The position numbers and the translations under genes are program-made. Below, one piece after another: positions 54,469-63,290 of a stretch of DNA of 64,000 bases. The notes beneath the pieces were generated by a model. The model made no database searches and had not been told where the DNA came from. It saw only the letters and a program-made list of their open reading frames with translations. Position 1 is the stretch's first letter. Each line of letters starts with the position of its first letter. The stretch is from CAJQPP01 sp963793465 (GTDB taxonomy: Bacteria > Planctomycetota > Planctomycetia > Pirellulales > Pirellulaceae). The stretch covers positions 434,001 to 498,000 of the forward strand of contig CAWCAJ010000012.1 in assembly GCA_963793465.1 (NCBI GenBank), given 5' to 3'.

Positions 54469-55953
54469 ATGGCCTTTTCGACGAAAAAAGATCTCTCCAT
54501 GACCGAGAAACAAGACAAGCAATACATCCATTGGCAGGACCTGGCGGAACAGCTGGGTGCCGACACTTCACAGGAAATCAACGACTATTTTGGGGGAACC
54601 GTCGACTTCCGCGCAGTCGAACTGGATGCATCCGATTTGCCCGATTCCCTCCCCCCCCAACCCGAAGCAACTTTCATGAATTCCAATTCCGCAGACCGTT
54701 CCCCGCGCGACAACTCAGACCAGGCTGACGAGGTGACTGCCTCCGCCCATGAGACTGCGGCAGTCAAAATCGATTCGGCAATGGACATTGGCTGGACGGT
54801 TCCCGACCCCACGGCCCAGCCACAACCTGCTGCCGAAAAAAACCCTGCCAAGAAACAGAGAACTCCCAGCAAATCCGAAAAGAAAAAGGTCCCGGCAGCC
54901 CCCGCTGCCACGAAAACCCAACCGGATGAAAAACACTGGGATTCCTTGGCCTCCAGTCTGGGATTGCAGGCCGATACCGGCAGCCAACCGCCCACTCCTG
55001 CAAAACCAGCCTCTGCAAAACCTGTGGCCGAAAGATTGCCTGCCACCTCGCAGAAACGTGAGCCCGAGGGCGGCAAAACGATCGCCCCGCCTGAAAAGGC
55101 CGAAAACCGGTCCAAACGGAAGCGTCCGCAAAAACCCAGGGCGGCGGCAGCTTCGGCGGCACCGTCAGGACCCGCGGAACCGCCGATCAGCGGTTTTGGC
55201 GCCGGGATCATCGATTTTGGTGAAGTCCCCACGACCCATGGCAAGACCGAACATTCGGCTGAAGATGACCCGCGATTGGTCGACTTGCCGGATCACGATC
55301 CAATTGATGACCACGCCTTTGCCGATGATTCCCGGGCCGACGATTCCCGGGACGACGACTGGCAGGCTGACGATAGCGAATCGGAGCTGGAGGAAGTGCA
55401 GGAAGTGTCGGCCTTTGACAGCGAGTATGTCGAGTTTGAGGTGGAAGATCTGGATCCCTCAGGAGGACGACCGCGGAGCCGTCGCAAATCGCCCCGAGAT
55501 CGGGACAGGTCGGCACCACGGAAACTGGAGTCTCCTGAGCAGACCGTGATCAGCGACGCCGATCCGGAAGCTCCGATCCCCGAGAAAGTGGAGACCGCGG
55601 AAGCGGGCACGGAACGAAGACCCCGCAGACGACGCCGAAAGCGAGCTGAGGAGTCCAGCCCCGACCAAGCCAGCAACGAAGATCAATCCCGCCCGCGTCG
55701 GGGACGTCAAGATTCGGTGGCCACTGCCGACGATTCGCCGGATGTCGATCTTCTCAGCGATGATGAACCGCCCAGCGGACGGGTCAAACGAGGACGGACT
55801 GGCTCGGAGACTGCCAAAAAATTGCCCACCTGGAACGACACGATCGATGTGATTGTAGAAGCCAACATCTCGGCCCGCGGCAAAAAACCTGCTCGCCGAA
55901 AAAGGAGCAGCCCACGAACCCGCCGGGCTGGACCGGGACGCGAACAAAAATAG
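54469..55953 (+). CDS. Charged, largely disordered protein of unknown function (494 aa)
   Basis: The family is not recognised. From ATG 54469 (AGGA just upstream) the protein has two short similar helices, HWQDLAEQLGADTSQ near residue 25 and HWDSLASSLGLQAD near residue 155. Long Lys/Pro/Ala-rich and acidic regions follow, with short Asp-Asp-Ser-Arg repeats near residue 290. An Arg-rich block (RRPRRRRRKR) lies near 390, and the basic C-terminus ends KKPARRKRSSPRTRR. The pattern of paired short motifs, acidic middle and basic tail is typical of RNA- or DNA-binding scaffolds such as the disordered tails of RNase E, but no catalytic domain is present. Function is unknown. Confidence 0.65.
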   Translation: MAFSTKKDLSMTEKQDKQYIHWQDLAEQLGADTSQEINDYFGGTVDFRAVELDASDLPDSLPPQPEATFMNSNSADRSPRDNSDQADEVTASAHETAAVKIDSAMDIGWTVPDPTAQPQPAAEKNPAKKQRTPSKSEKKKVPAAPAATKTQPDEKHWDSLASSLGLQADTGSQPPTPAKPASAKPVAERLPATSQKREPEGGKTIAPPEKAENRSKRKRPQKPRAAAASAAPSGPAEPPISGFGAGIIDFGEVPTTHGKTEHSAEDDPRLVDLPDHDPIDDHAFADDSRADDSRDDDWQADDSESELEEVQEVSAFDSEYVEFEVEDLDPSGGRPRSRRKSPRDRDRSAPRKLESPEQTVISDADPEAPIPEKVETAEAGTERRPRRRRRKRAEESSPDQASNEDQSRPRRGRQDSVATADDSPDVDLLSDDEPPSGRVKRGRTGSETAKKLPTWNDTIDVIVEANISARGKKPARRKRSSPRTRRAGPGREQK

Positions 55954-55978
55954 GGGGTCTCTCAAGCCCGCTCCAGCG

Positions 55979-56035
55979 TGCCGCCTCCCACCCCACTCTT
56001 TTCGCGGGTGGGTGGCTTCGTTTCATCCGCGGGAT
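55979..56035 (-). terminator. Weak stem-loop between convergent genes
   Basis: CCCACCC (55985-55992 region) can pair with GGGTGGG (56009-56016 region), extended by GCC/GGC. There is no clear T-run, so termination is uncertain. Confidence 0.3.
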
Positions 56036-56093
56036 CGGCGACAAGTCGGCACGACAGGGAAATCCCCGCGAAAAGAACGGAGTCCCATGGCCT

Positions 56094-56744
56094 CTAAAGA
56101 CGTAACATGTCGGCCAGAGTCTTACGCACCGAGTCCGGCTGCCGCAGGATCCAGATGATGGAAATGGTGGCCATCGCCAGGGCGGCCATCACCAGTGTGA
56201 CGCCAAATACGACGGTCTCCGAACGCATGGTCGCCAACTGTTCGCGTAACTCCCGTTCCAAGAGTCGCCAACTCTCGAATCGCTGTTTGTCTCCCACCGA
56301 TACCAACTGCGAATTGCTCATCCAGGAATTTCCCTCCAGGATCAGTTGCACATCCAGGGAGGGCAGCATCAGGCTCTCACCCGCCCAGCGAGCCTTGGGG
56401 TCCAGGCGGATGGCGATATCCGCCAGGATCGGTCGCAAGCGCTGCGGACTCAGGTTGTAGACCACGATACGGGGTCGCATCAGCAACACGATCAGCGAAA
56501 CACAAAGCCCGTAAAAAGCCAGCAACAACAGCCAGACAAACGGTCCAAATCGGCCGGCGGCACTCTCGGGAAAGAACAGCTCCATTGGACCGGCAATCAT
56601 CAATCCGGAGATGGCGATGCCAATCGCGGCAGCGTCCCGGGTTCCCGTCGTTACAAAGGGACGTCTTCGCAGATTGAAAAGACCGATCAGCATCAGATAC
56701 ACACCCAGCGGCGTGGCAACGATGCAAAAATGAAGTGGATCCAT
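56094..56744 (-). CDS. Integral membrane protein of unknown function (216 aa)
   Basis: The product has four or so hydrophobic helices: LHFCIVATPLGVYLMLIGLF, AAAIGIAISGLMIAG, PFVWLLLLAFYGLCVSLIVL and a C-terminal one (VVFGVTLVMAALAMATIS). A soluble loop of about 75 residues sits between the last two. No family was recognised. ATG at 56742-56744 lies 76 nt after the crcB stop on the same strand, so co-transcription with crcB is possible. Confidence 0.7.
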   Translation of the reverse strand: MDPLHFCIVATPLGVYLMLIGLFNLRRRPFVTTGTRDAAAIGIAISGLMIAGPMELFFPESAAGRFGPFVWLLLLAFYGLCVSLIVLLMRPRIVVYNLSPQRLRPILADIAIRLDPKARWAGESLMLPSLDVQLILEGNSWMSNSQLVSVGDKQRFESWRLLERELREQLATMRSETVVFGVTLVMAALAMATISIIWILRQPDSVRKTLADMLRL

Positions 56745-56800
56745 GGGGTTCGCTCGACTCGATTCTCGATTCTCGAATTGCGAAGTATATCAGTTTCTCA

Positions 56801-56829
56801 GGTCTCACGAACCTAAGGTCTCACGAACC
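56801..56829 (-). repeat. 16-bp tandem duplication across the crcB stop codon
   Basis: GGTCTCACGAACC occurs at 56801-56813 and 56817-56829 (period 16). The crcB stop (TCA at 56821-56823 on the plus strand) lies in the second copy. Confidence 0.85.
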
Positions 56830-57201
56830 GCAGCACCACTTCACCCCTGCCAAACCCATCCAGCAACCCAACAAGCACCCTGCCACATTCACCAGAATGT
56901 TGAGGGCCGTCGCCCACCAACGCTGATCCATCGCCAGCTGCAGGGTTTCTCCGGAAAAGGAAGAGAACGTGGTCAGGGCCCCCAGGACTCCCACCCCAAA
57001 CAGCATATAGTGCTGACCCATTTCCTTTTGCAGGCCCAATCCGATCAAAATGCCCATCATCAGGCAGCCAACCAAGTTGGCGATCAAGGTACCCCAGGGA
57101 AAGGAGTTACCCGCTTGTTCCAGAAAAAACAGGTAGACGGCGTACCGCAACGAAGCCCCCACCGCACCACCGATTGCCACCCACAGGAAATTTAACAACA
57201 T
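56821..57201 (-). CDS. crcB: Fluoride ion channel CrcB/FluC
   Basis: CrcB/Fluc forms a dual-topology dimer that lets fluoride leave the cell. The 126-residue protein has four membrane helices and the family signatures GAVGASLRY, WGTLIANLVGC and GVLGALTTFSSFSGE, the last with the Phe-Ser pair of the fluoride pore. The C-terminus (GVKWCCGS) is followed by a stop codon inside a duplicated 16-bp unit. No fluoride riboswitch consensus was recognised upstream. The membrane protein gene downstream may be co-transcribed. Confidence 0.92.
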   Translation of the reverse strand: MLLNFLWVAIGGAVGASLRYAVYLFFLEQAGNSFPWGTLIANLVGCLMMGILIGLGLQKEMGQHYMLFGVGVLGALTTFSSFSGETLQLAMDQRWWATALNILVNVAGCLLGCWMGLAGVKWCCGS

Positions 57202-57231
57202 GATGGCAGATCAGCGCTCCCTGTGGCATCA

Positions 57232-57251
57232 GCGTGGTCAAGCGTGGTCAA
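57232..57251 (+). repeat. 10-bp tandem duplication
   Basis: AGCGTGGTCA occurs twice head to tail in the spacer between the crcB start and the zinc-ribbon gene. Confidence 0.7.
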
Positions 57252-57327
57252 ATCTGGGATGCCCGCGAATCCACCGCACGCTTCCTGCCGGGACGAGCGG
57301 TAAGGTACCGAACCCGAGATTTCGGCG

Positions 57328-57726
57328 TTACCAAAACTTCTTGCGAAAAGGCTTGTGCCGGTACTTCTTGTGCCGCGAATTTCCGAATACCCAGCCCGTC
57401 AACTTCTTCCTTCGCTTGATTCCATCCCAACTGTCTCGACGGTCAAACCACCAATTCAAAGGGTTCCACATGGTGGCCTTGAAAGTGGAACTCCTGGGTT
57501 GCCTGCCGCGGATAATGTCAAACCGTCCAATCCGAGCGGTTCCGCAACAGACACAGCGATACTGACCAACAAAACCCACCAGTCCCAAGGTCAACAGCTT
57601 TACGAAGAAACGATTCACAGTGCCACGCACGTTCAGGAAATGATATTCCTTACGGCAACACTTCTTGCAATGGACTTTGCAAGTCGCTCGAGTTCTATGG
57701 GAGTCGAATTCCTGCAACATCGTCAT
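57328..57726 (-). CDS. Small basic zinc-ribbon protein with membrane segment
   Basis: The 132-residue frame contains two Cys pairs (CKVHCKKCC near residues 15-22 and RCVCCG near 57-62) that could form a zinc ribbon split by a hydrophobic segment (FFVKLLTLGLVGFVG). The C-terminal half is very basic and aromatic (WNPLNWWFDRRDSW, KKYRHKPFRKKFW). The start is uncertain: ATG at 57724-57726 follows AGGCGAG and gives MTMLQEF. The family is not recognised; composition and Cys spacing favour a real gene. It lies 126 nt from crcB. Confidence 0.6.
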   Translation of the reverse strand: MTMLQEFDSHRTRATCKVHCKKCCRKEYHFLNVRGTVNRFFVKLLTLGLVGFVGQYRCVCCGTARIGRFDIIRGRQPRSSTFKATMWNPLNWWFDRRDSWDGIKRRKKLTGWVFGNSRHKKYRHKPFRKKFW

Positions 57727-58061
57727 CTCGCCTGCCATGCTGGCAAGCCTGAAGGTTCCATTGTCTGGGCAACAACTGGATACCACGGGATTTGCGGGAG
57801 GGGGAAGGACTTATGAATATTAACCCAAAAATGTCGATTTGGCCAATCGAAACCGCTAATACCCGCCATTCTTTCCCGGATCCGGCCGGCTGCGACCCCG
57901 TTTTCGCCCAAAAACCCCCCTGTTGACCCGTTTTTCCGCCAGATCCTACCCAGAACACGGATGCGAACCAGCGACCGGGGCCGGCCCCTGCCTGCGCTGC
58001 CGCTGACCGATCGGACGGGGACCGGGGGTTCATTGAGGACGCAGCGTTACCGGGACCCGCT
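57727..58061. other. Intergenic spacer, nothing recognised
   Basis: This GC-rich 335-nt stretch separates the zinc-ribbon gene from the aconitase stop, both on the minus strand. It probably contains the promoter of the former. No gene or hairpin terminator was recognised. Confidence 0.4.
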
Positions 58062-60773
58062 TCAGACCAGGTCCCGCAGCACTTTCTGCAAAATACCACC
58101 GTGTCGGTAGTATTCGATTTCCACCGGCGTATCGATCCGCACCCCGGCCATGAATCGAATCACACGTCCATCGGACTTGGTGGCCAAGACCTCGATTTCA
58201 CTGCGTGGTTGCAGCTCATTCCCCAGTTCAGGTATGTCGAAGGTCTCCTGACCGTCCAGATCCAAAGTCTGCCAGGTGTCGTTGTTCAGGAACTCCAGTG
58301 GCAATACTCCCATTCCCACCAGGTTGCTGCGGTGAATCCGTTCGTAACTGGCGGCGATGACCGCCTTGACTCCCAACAGCAAAGTACCTTTGGCAGCCCA
58401 ATCGCGACTGCTGCCTGTACCGTATTCCTTTCCGGCCAGCACGATCAAGGGAGTCGAGGTCTCCTGATATTTGATTGCGGCATCATAAATAGACATCACC
58501 TCACCACTCGGCAGGTAAGTCGTCCAACCTCCCTCGGTGCCCGGGGCCAACTGATTGCGAATACGGATATTGGCAAAGGTGCCACGCACCATGACCCGAT
58601 CATTGCCACGACGTGATCCATAACTGTTGAAATCCCGCGGTGCCACTTCGTGCTGCTTGAGATAACGACCGGCCGGGCTATCCTGCGCGATGGAACCCGC
58701 CGGAGAAATGTGGTCCGTGGTCACCGAGTCCCCCAGCAAGGCCAGGCAGCGTGCGCCGTGCAGAGGTTGGATACTGGGGACATCTCGCGTCATGTCCGTC
58801 ATGAATGGAGGTTCTTGAATGTACGTGCTGGCCGCATTCCAGTGGTACATATCCCCGGAAGTGATTTGAATGGCATTCCAGGTTTCGTTGGAATTAAAAG
58901 CGTTTCCATATTGCGTGGTATACATTTCCGGAAGGATGCAGGCCTGAATCACTTCATCGATCTCCTGCTTGCTGGGCCAGACATCCTTCAGGAACACATC
59001 CTGGCCCTCGGCATCCTGCCCCAAGGGCTCGTGGATCAGATCGATATCGGTGGTACCTGCCAGGGCATAGGCCACCACCAGGGGTGGGCTGGCCAGGTAA
59101 TTGGCTTTGGTCAGCGGATTGACACGCCCTTCAAAGTTGCGGTTGCCGCTTAGCACCGCTGACGCAATCAGATCTCCCGTTTGAATGGCGTGGGCCACCG
59201 GCTCCGGCAACGGTCCACTGTTGCCGATGCAGGACGTGCAGCCGTACCCCACGGTTTGAAAACCCAGTTGATCCAGCGATTCATTCAGGCCGGATTTTTC
59301 CAGATAGTCGGTAACCACACGTGATCCCGGCGCCAAACTGGTTTTTACGTAACTCTCCACAGTCAGCCCGCGTGCCACGGCATTGCGGGCCAGCAGGCCA
59401 GCCGCCACCATCACCGATGGATTGCTGGTGTTGGTGCAACTGGTGATGGCGGCAATCACCACCGATCCATGTCCAATGCTGGTGGGATCCGCAGCGTTTT
59501 CCACCACGACGGTCTCGTCTCGTCGAGCGGCATCCAGAGCAAATCCGCTGGCCCCGATAGGTGCGGTCAAGGCCGCATTAAAAGCCTCTTTCATGCGTGA
59601 CAGGGGAATCCGGTCCTGCGGACGTTTGGGGCCAGCCAGGGAGGGTTCCACTGTGCCGATATCCAGTGTCAGCGTCTTGGTATAGGTGGGCACCGTTGAT
59701 CCTGAATGACGAAACAGGGATTGTTCCCGCGTGTAACGTTCCACCAACTCGACTTCCGCATCCGAACGTCCGGTACGACTGAGGTAGGCAATGGACTCGG
59801 AGTCGATGGGGAAGAAACCCATCGTGGCACCGTATTCGGGAGCCATGTTGGCAATCGTGGCTCGGTCGGCCAACGACATGCTGGTCACGCCCTCCCCAAA
59901 GAACTCGACGAATTTGCCGACAACTCCTTCCGCGCGGAGAATCTGGGTCACCGTCAACACCAGGTCGGTAGCGGTCGTTCCCACCGCCATTTTTCCAGTA
60001 AGTTCAAAACCAATCACTTCCGGCAACAACATGTAAATCGGCTGGCCCAGCATGGCCGCCTCGGCCTCGATTCCGCCGACACCCCAGCCCAATACGCCCA
60101 GCCCGTTGATCATCGTGGTATGACTGTCCGTCCCCACCAGGGTGTCCGGGACCGCGACCGTTCTGGAATCGACGTCTCTCAGGAATACTCCCTTGGCCAG
60201 GAACTCCAGGTTGACCTGGTGCACGATGCCCACATTCGGAGGCACGACACGAAAGTTGTCAAAGGCCTGTTGTCCCCAACGCAGGAATTCGTAGCGTTCT
60301 TTGTTACGTTCGAATTCCCGTTGCACGTTATATTGCAAGGCGTCCTGCGACCCGAATCGATCCACCTGCACGCTGTGATCGATCACCAAATCGACAGGTA
60401 TCAAAGGGTTGATTTTTTCCGCATTGCCGCCCAGGCGATGCATGGCCGATCGCATGGCGGCCAGGTCCACCACTGCGGGAACTCCTGTGAAGTCCTGCAG
60501 GACGACGCGAGCGGGTTTGAATGGAATCTCCACCTTGGCTGGCTCGGCAGCGTGCCAACTGGCCAGGTTCCTGACATCGTCTTCCGTGACCGCCACGCCG
60601 TCGCAATTTCGCAAGACGGATTCCAGCAACAAGCGGATGGAATAGGGCAGTCTCTCGATATCCCCCAACCCCTGATCCTGCAGGCGACTTAACCGGTACA
60701 AATGGGCTGGGCCGTTACCCGTCTCGAATACGTCAAACGTCTGGAAAGCGTCGCGGGCAGTGTGGGTGCTCAT
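58062..60773 (-). CDS. acnA: Aconitate hydratase A
   Basis: This monomeric iron-sulfur enzyme interconverts citrate and isocitrate in the TCA cycle. The cluster ligands are complete and correctly spaced: Cys446 in ITSCTNTSNPSV and Cys512/Cys515 in GYGCTSCIGNSGPL. Other markers are GTDSHTTMINGLGVLGWGVG and the C-terminal KEYGTGSSRDWAAKG swivelling domain. The 903-residue length fits AcnA/IRP-type enzymes. ATG at 60771-60773 (MSTHTARDAF) is preferred over an upstream in-frame start. It stands alone with about 200 nt upstream. Confidence 0.96.
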   Translation of the reverse strand: MSTHTARDAFQTFDVFETGNGPAHLYRLSRLQDQGLGDIERLPYSIRLLLESVLRNCDGVAVTEDDVRNLASWHAAEPAKVEIPFKPARVVLQDFTGVPAVVDLAAMRSAMHRLGGNAEKINPLIPVDLVIDHSVQVDRFGSQDALQYNVQREFERNKERYEFLRWGQQAFDNFRVVPPNVGIVHQVNLEFLAKGVFLRDVDSRTVAVPDTLVGTDSHTTMINGLGVLGWGVGGIEAEAAMLGQPIYMLLPEVIGFELTGKMAVGTTATDLVLTVTQILRAEGVVGKFVEFFGEGVTSMSLADRATIANMAPEYGATMGFFPIDSESIAYLSRTGRSDAEVELVERYTREQSLFRHSGSTVPTYTKTLTLDIGTVEPSLAGPKRPQDRIPLSRMKEAFNAALTAPIGASGFALDAARRDETVVVENAADPTSIGHGSVVIAAITSCTNTSNPSVMVAAGLLARNAVARGLTVESYVKTSLAPGSRVVTDYLEKSGLNESLDQLGFQTVGYGCTSCIGNSGPLPEPVAHAIQTGDLIASAVLSGNRNFEGRVNPLTKANYLASPPLVVAYALAGTTDIDLIHEPLGQDAEGQDVFLKDVWPSKQEIDEVIQACILPEMYTTQYGNAFNSNETWNAIQITSGDMYHWNAASTYIQEPPFMTDMTRDVPSIQPLHGARCLALLGDSVTTDHISPAGSIAQDSPAGRYLKQHEVAPRDFNSYGSRRGNDRVMVRGTFANIRIRNQLAPGTEGGWTTYLPSGEVMSIYDAAIKYQETSTPLIVLAGKEYGTGSSRDWAAKGTLLLGVKAVIAASYERIHRSNLVGMGVLPLEFLNNDTWQTLDLDGQETFDIPELGNELQPRSEIEVLATKSDGRVIRFMAGVRIDTPVEIEYYRHGGILQKVLRDLV

Positions 60774-60972
60774 ATCAGTTCGCAAGGGGGTGCAGGGTGA
60801 GGTTTCGTAAGACAGTTTCCAATTCGCCCTGCCGACTGTCAACGCCTGCCAAGCGAATCAAATCCAGCCAGTCCCCGCGACACTCACGACATGATCGATG
60901 GCCCCGGCACGCCCACGGGCTGCGACGATGCGGCGACCCAGGTACCCTTTATCTGGCCCCGCTTTTACCGGG

Positions 60973-61452
60973 TCACCGAGGGTTGGCACGCGGAATCTGC
61001 AATTCCCGTTTCTGTCGCCGGAATTCATCGTCCATCATCTGAATTAGCAGACGTTCATCCCCTCCGGTATACGTCGAGTTTCCAATCCGGAAACTGCCCA
61101 GCTCGGCTCCGGTACTGTAAACCGTAACCTGCCGGGATTGGCCATCCTGAAACAGAAATTCGATCTCTGCCAGGACCGGCCAGGACTTGCTGCCCAGATT
61201 GCTGGAAGACGAGCGAAAATTCTGAACCAGGCTGGACCAGCGTTGGGGTTCGACATGTAGCGTGACTTTGGTTTGAGGATTGCGAATGGTCACGGCCTGC
61301 AGTGCCGTCACGTCGATTCCCTTCACCGGATTTTCCAGGGTCTGCAACACCAACGCGGCACCGGCTGCGGCCAGCAGCACCGCCGCGACGACAAAAACCA
61401 TCGTGTACCAGCGCTTCCGCGGCGAATCGATGTAGGCCTCAGTTGTCTTCAC
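60973..61452 (-). CDS. Single-span membrane protein (159 aa)
   Basis: After a short basic cytoplasmic stretch a membrane helix (MVFVVAAVLLAAAGAALVL) anchors a beta-rich exterior domain of about 110 residues (TIRNPQTKVTLHVEPQRWSS, LAEIEFLFQDGQSRQVTVYS). It has some resemblance to small envelope DUF proteins but no specific family was recognised. The start is GTG at 61450-61452, inside the 3' end of the upstream gene (14-nt overlap), so it is translationally coupled to the MJ0042 zinc-ribbon protein and probably works with it. Confidence 0.75.
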   Translation of the reverse strand: MKTTEAYIDSPRKRWYTMVFVVAAVLLAAAGAALVLQTLENPVKGIDVTALQAVTIRNPQTKVTLHVEPQRWSSLVQNFRSSSSNLGSKSWPVLAEIEFLFQDGQSRQVTVYSTGAELGSFRIGNSTYTGGDERLLIQMMDDEFRRQKRELQIPRANPR

Positions 61453-63169
61453 GAATTAACCCCAGCGATTTGCAGATCGTGGTACGGCACATCCAAAACC
61501 CGTACACGGGCCGCCCGTCCCCTCCCAAACGTTCCGGCAGACCCGACGACCGGGTTCCATACCAGGCCGATCGATAGGATTGGGAGGTATCAAAACCAAC
61601 GGGCGTGATTTTCATGAAGACCAGACGAACCCCCTTGATCCAGGCACCGGCATTGACCTCCATCCCTGCCAGCCCGAATCCTTCCCGGGCCATGATGGAT
61701 TGTTCGTCGGTGGGCGCTCCATAAATGGGTGCGATATTGGCAATGATCGAACCGGCGTTGCTTTTAATTTCGATCAGGTCGACGCCCAGGATCGGCAATT
61801 TACCCGGATGCACGATGAAGCGGCGATTGCCGGCGTCCTTGCCCGCGGAAATCGACAGGTAGTTGGCCGGAAAATTCATCAATCCGCCCGTGCGAATGTA
61901 CTCGCTGACCAGGGACTCAACCGCCCGGACGTTTTCCGAAATGGCCCGGTCTCGGGTTGTCTGTTCGGCAGTCAACTCGAATGCCGGCGGTTTGGAATCC
62001 GCCGCATTGCCATTGGATCGCAACTGCAGGGATTCCAGAAACTCGGTACTCAACACTCCGGGGACTTTGCTGGAGGGGCCCTGCACCTTGACATGCACGA
62101 TTTGGTCATCCACAGCAAAGAACCTGCCATGAGTCGCTTTACCCGATTCCAGAATCCGGTATTCCCGGCCGGGAAAGCCGTCAAATTCAAGGTTCTTACC
62201 CTGCTCGATCTCCCCAAAAGCCTGTTCGGATTCATTCAGCATGTCCTTGGCTGACTTCCCTCGAGCCGTCGGAAAGGGGAAGGCCAGCAGCGTGAAATCA
62301 AATCCATTCACGTCCGCCGTCAACCGGTCGGCATCAATATTCGTGCGTGAGACCCGCAGTCGCTGCAGCCCTGCCTCGGGTTCGCCGAGGAAACTGGCGC
62401 TGAATTCCGTGCTTCGCAATTGATGGCGATTCCAACGATCTGCCGGTGAGGGAACCCGCTGCATCGTCTCAAACCCGCTCCAGTTGGGATAGGTCGAGAA
62501 CCAGGGGCTGCCGAATTCGGCCAACGTCCTGGCGGTCGCATCTTTGGTCGAAGTGTCCGTTGGCAGCACTCCTGCCTGTTGCTGGTTTTGGGCCTTCATC
62601 AGCGAAGCGGCGAATACGATGAATACAAAAATGGCTGCGGCCGCACCTGCCATGCGGGCAGCGGCGGGGAACTTGAACAGGCTTGCTGCGACCAGCCCAG
62701 CGCCCAGCAATCCTGCCACCAAACCCGCAATCCGTCCGACGTTGCCTTCTGCCAGTTCCAGGCCCATCAATTGCACCAGATTGACCGCCACACCCAGCAG
62801 CGTCAACAAGACACCCAAGGCCAGCAAGATTCTCTGCAGCGATCCGAAAGGAGCCGCGCGCCGCGATTGCTTCAGTTCTTTCTTCCAATCGCGGGGGGTG
62901 ACGGACGAGTTACCGGGGACACGCGGTTGCGTCGTTTCATGGGATTGGGCAGGATCCTCAAAGTACTCCCCCCCAGGCGCCAGTGGATCGAAAGCCTGAT
63001 CCGTGAGGAATTCCTGGGCATCCGGCAGACCGAAAGAGTCGGCTGACTCCTCATCCACAATTTCAAACCGGTGCTGACACTGTTTGCACCGGGTCTTACG
63101 ACCAATCAACTCCGGATCAACCCGGTATTTTTTTTGACAATGCGGACAAACCGCAACAATTTTCGACAC
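61439..63169 (-). CDS. MJ0042-type zinc-ribbon membrane protein (576 aa)
   Basis: The N-terminus is a zinc ribbon, VCPHCQKKYRVDPELIGRKT followed by RCKQCQHRFEI, typical of planctomycete MJ0042-like proteins. Three or four membrane helices lie at about residues 110-190 (LLALGVLLTLLGVAVNLVQL, AGLVAGLLGAGLVAASLF, AGAAAAIFVFIVFAASLM). The remaining 380 residues form an exterior region with beta character and no known catalytic motif (NADRLTADVNGFDFTLLAF, GWMC-free). ATG at 63167-63169 fits the ribbon. The next gene starts within its last codons, giving a two-gene operon of unknown envelope function. Confidence 0.78.
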   Translation of the reverse strand: MSKIVAVCPHCQKKYRVDPELIGRKTRCKQCQHRFEIVDEESADSFGLPDAQEFLTDQAFDPLAPGGEYFEDPAQSHETTQPRVPGNSSVTPRDWKKELKQSRRAAPFGSLQRILLALGVLLTLLGVAVNLVQLMGLELAEGNVGRIAGLVAGLLGAGLVAASLFKFPAAARMAGAAAAIFVFIVFAASLMKAQNQQQAGVLPTDTSTKDATARTLAEFGSPWFSTYPNWSGFETMQRVPSPADRWNRHQLRSTEFSASFLGEPEAGLQRLRVSRTNIDADRLTADVNGFDFTLLAFPFPTARGKSAKDMLNESEQAFGEIEQGKNLEFDGFPGREYRILESGKATHGRFFAVDDQIVHVKVQGPSSKVPGVLSTEFLESLQLRSNGNAADSKPPAFELTAEQTTRDRAISENVRAVESLVSEYIRTGGLMNFPANYLSISAGKDAGNRRFIVHPGKLPILGVDLIEIKSNAGSIIANIAPIYGAPTDEQSIMAREGFGLAGMEVNAGAWIKGVRLVFMKITPVGFDTSQSYRSAWYGTRSSGLPERLGGDGRPVYGFWMCRTTICKSLGLIREDN

Positions 63170-63290
63170 AGCTTCCTCTCATTTCCCTACCAAATCCTGT
63201 TGGCCCCAGCCTGGCGGTTGCATTTTACCTGCCAGCGATCTCATGGATCAAGAAAGCGATACAGGCAGCGGGCCGTCGAGGACCGTTCGG

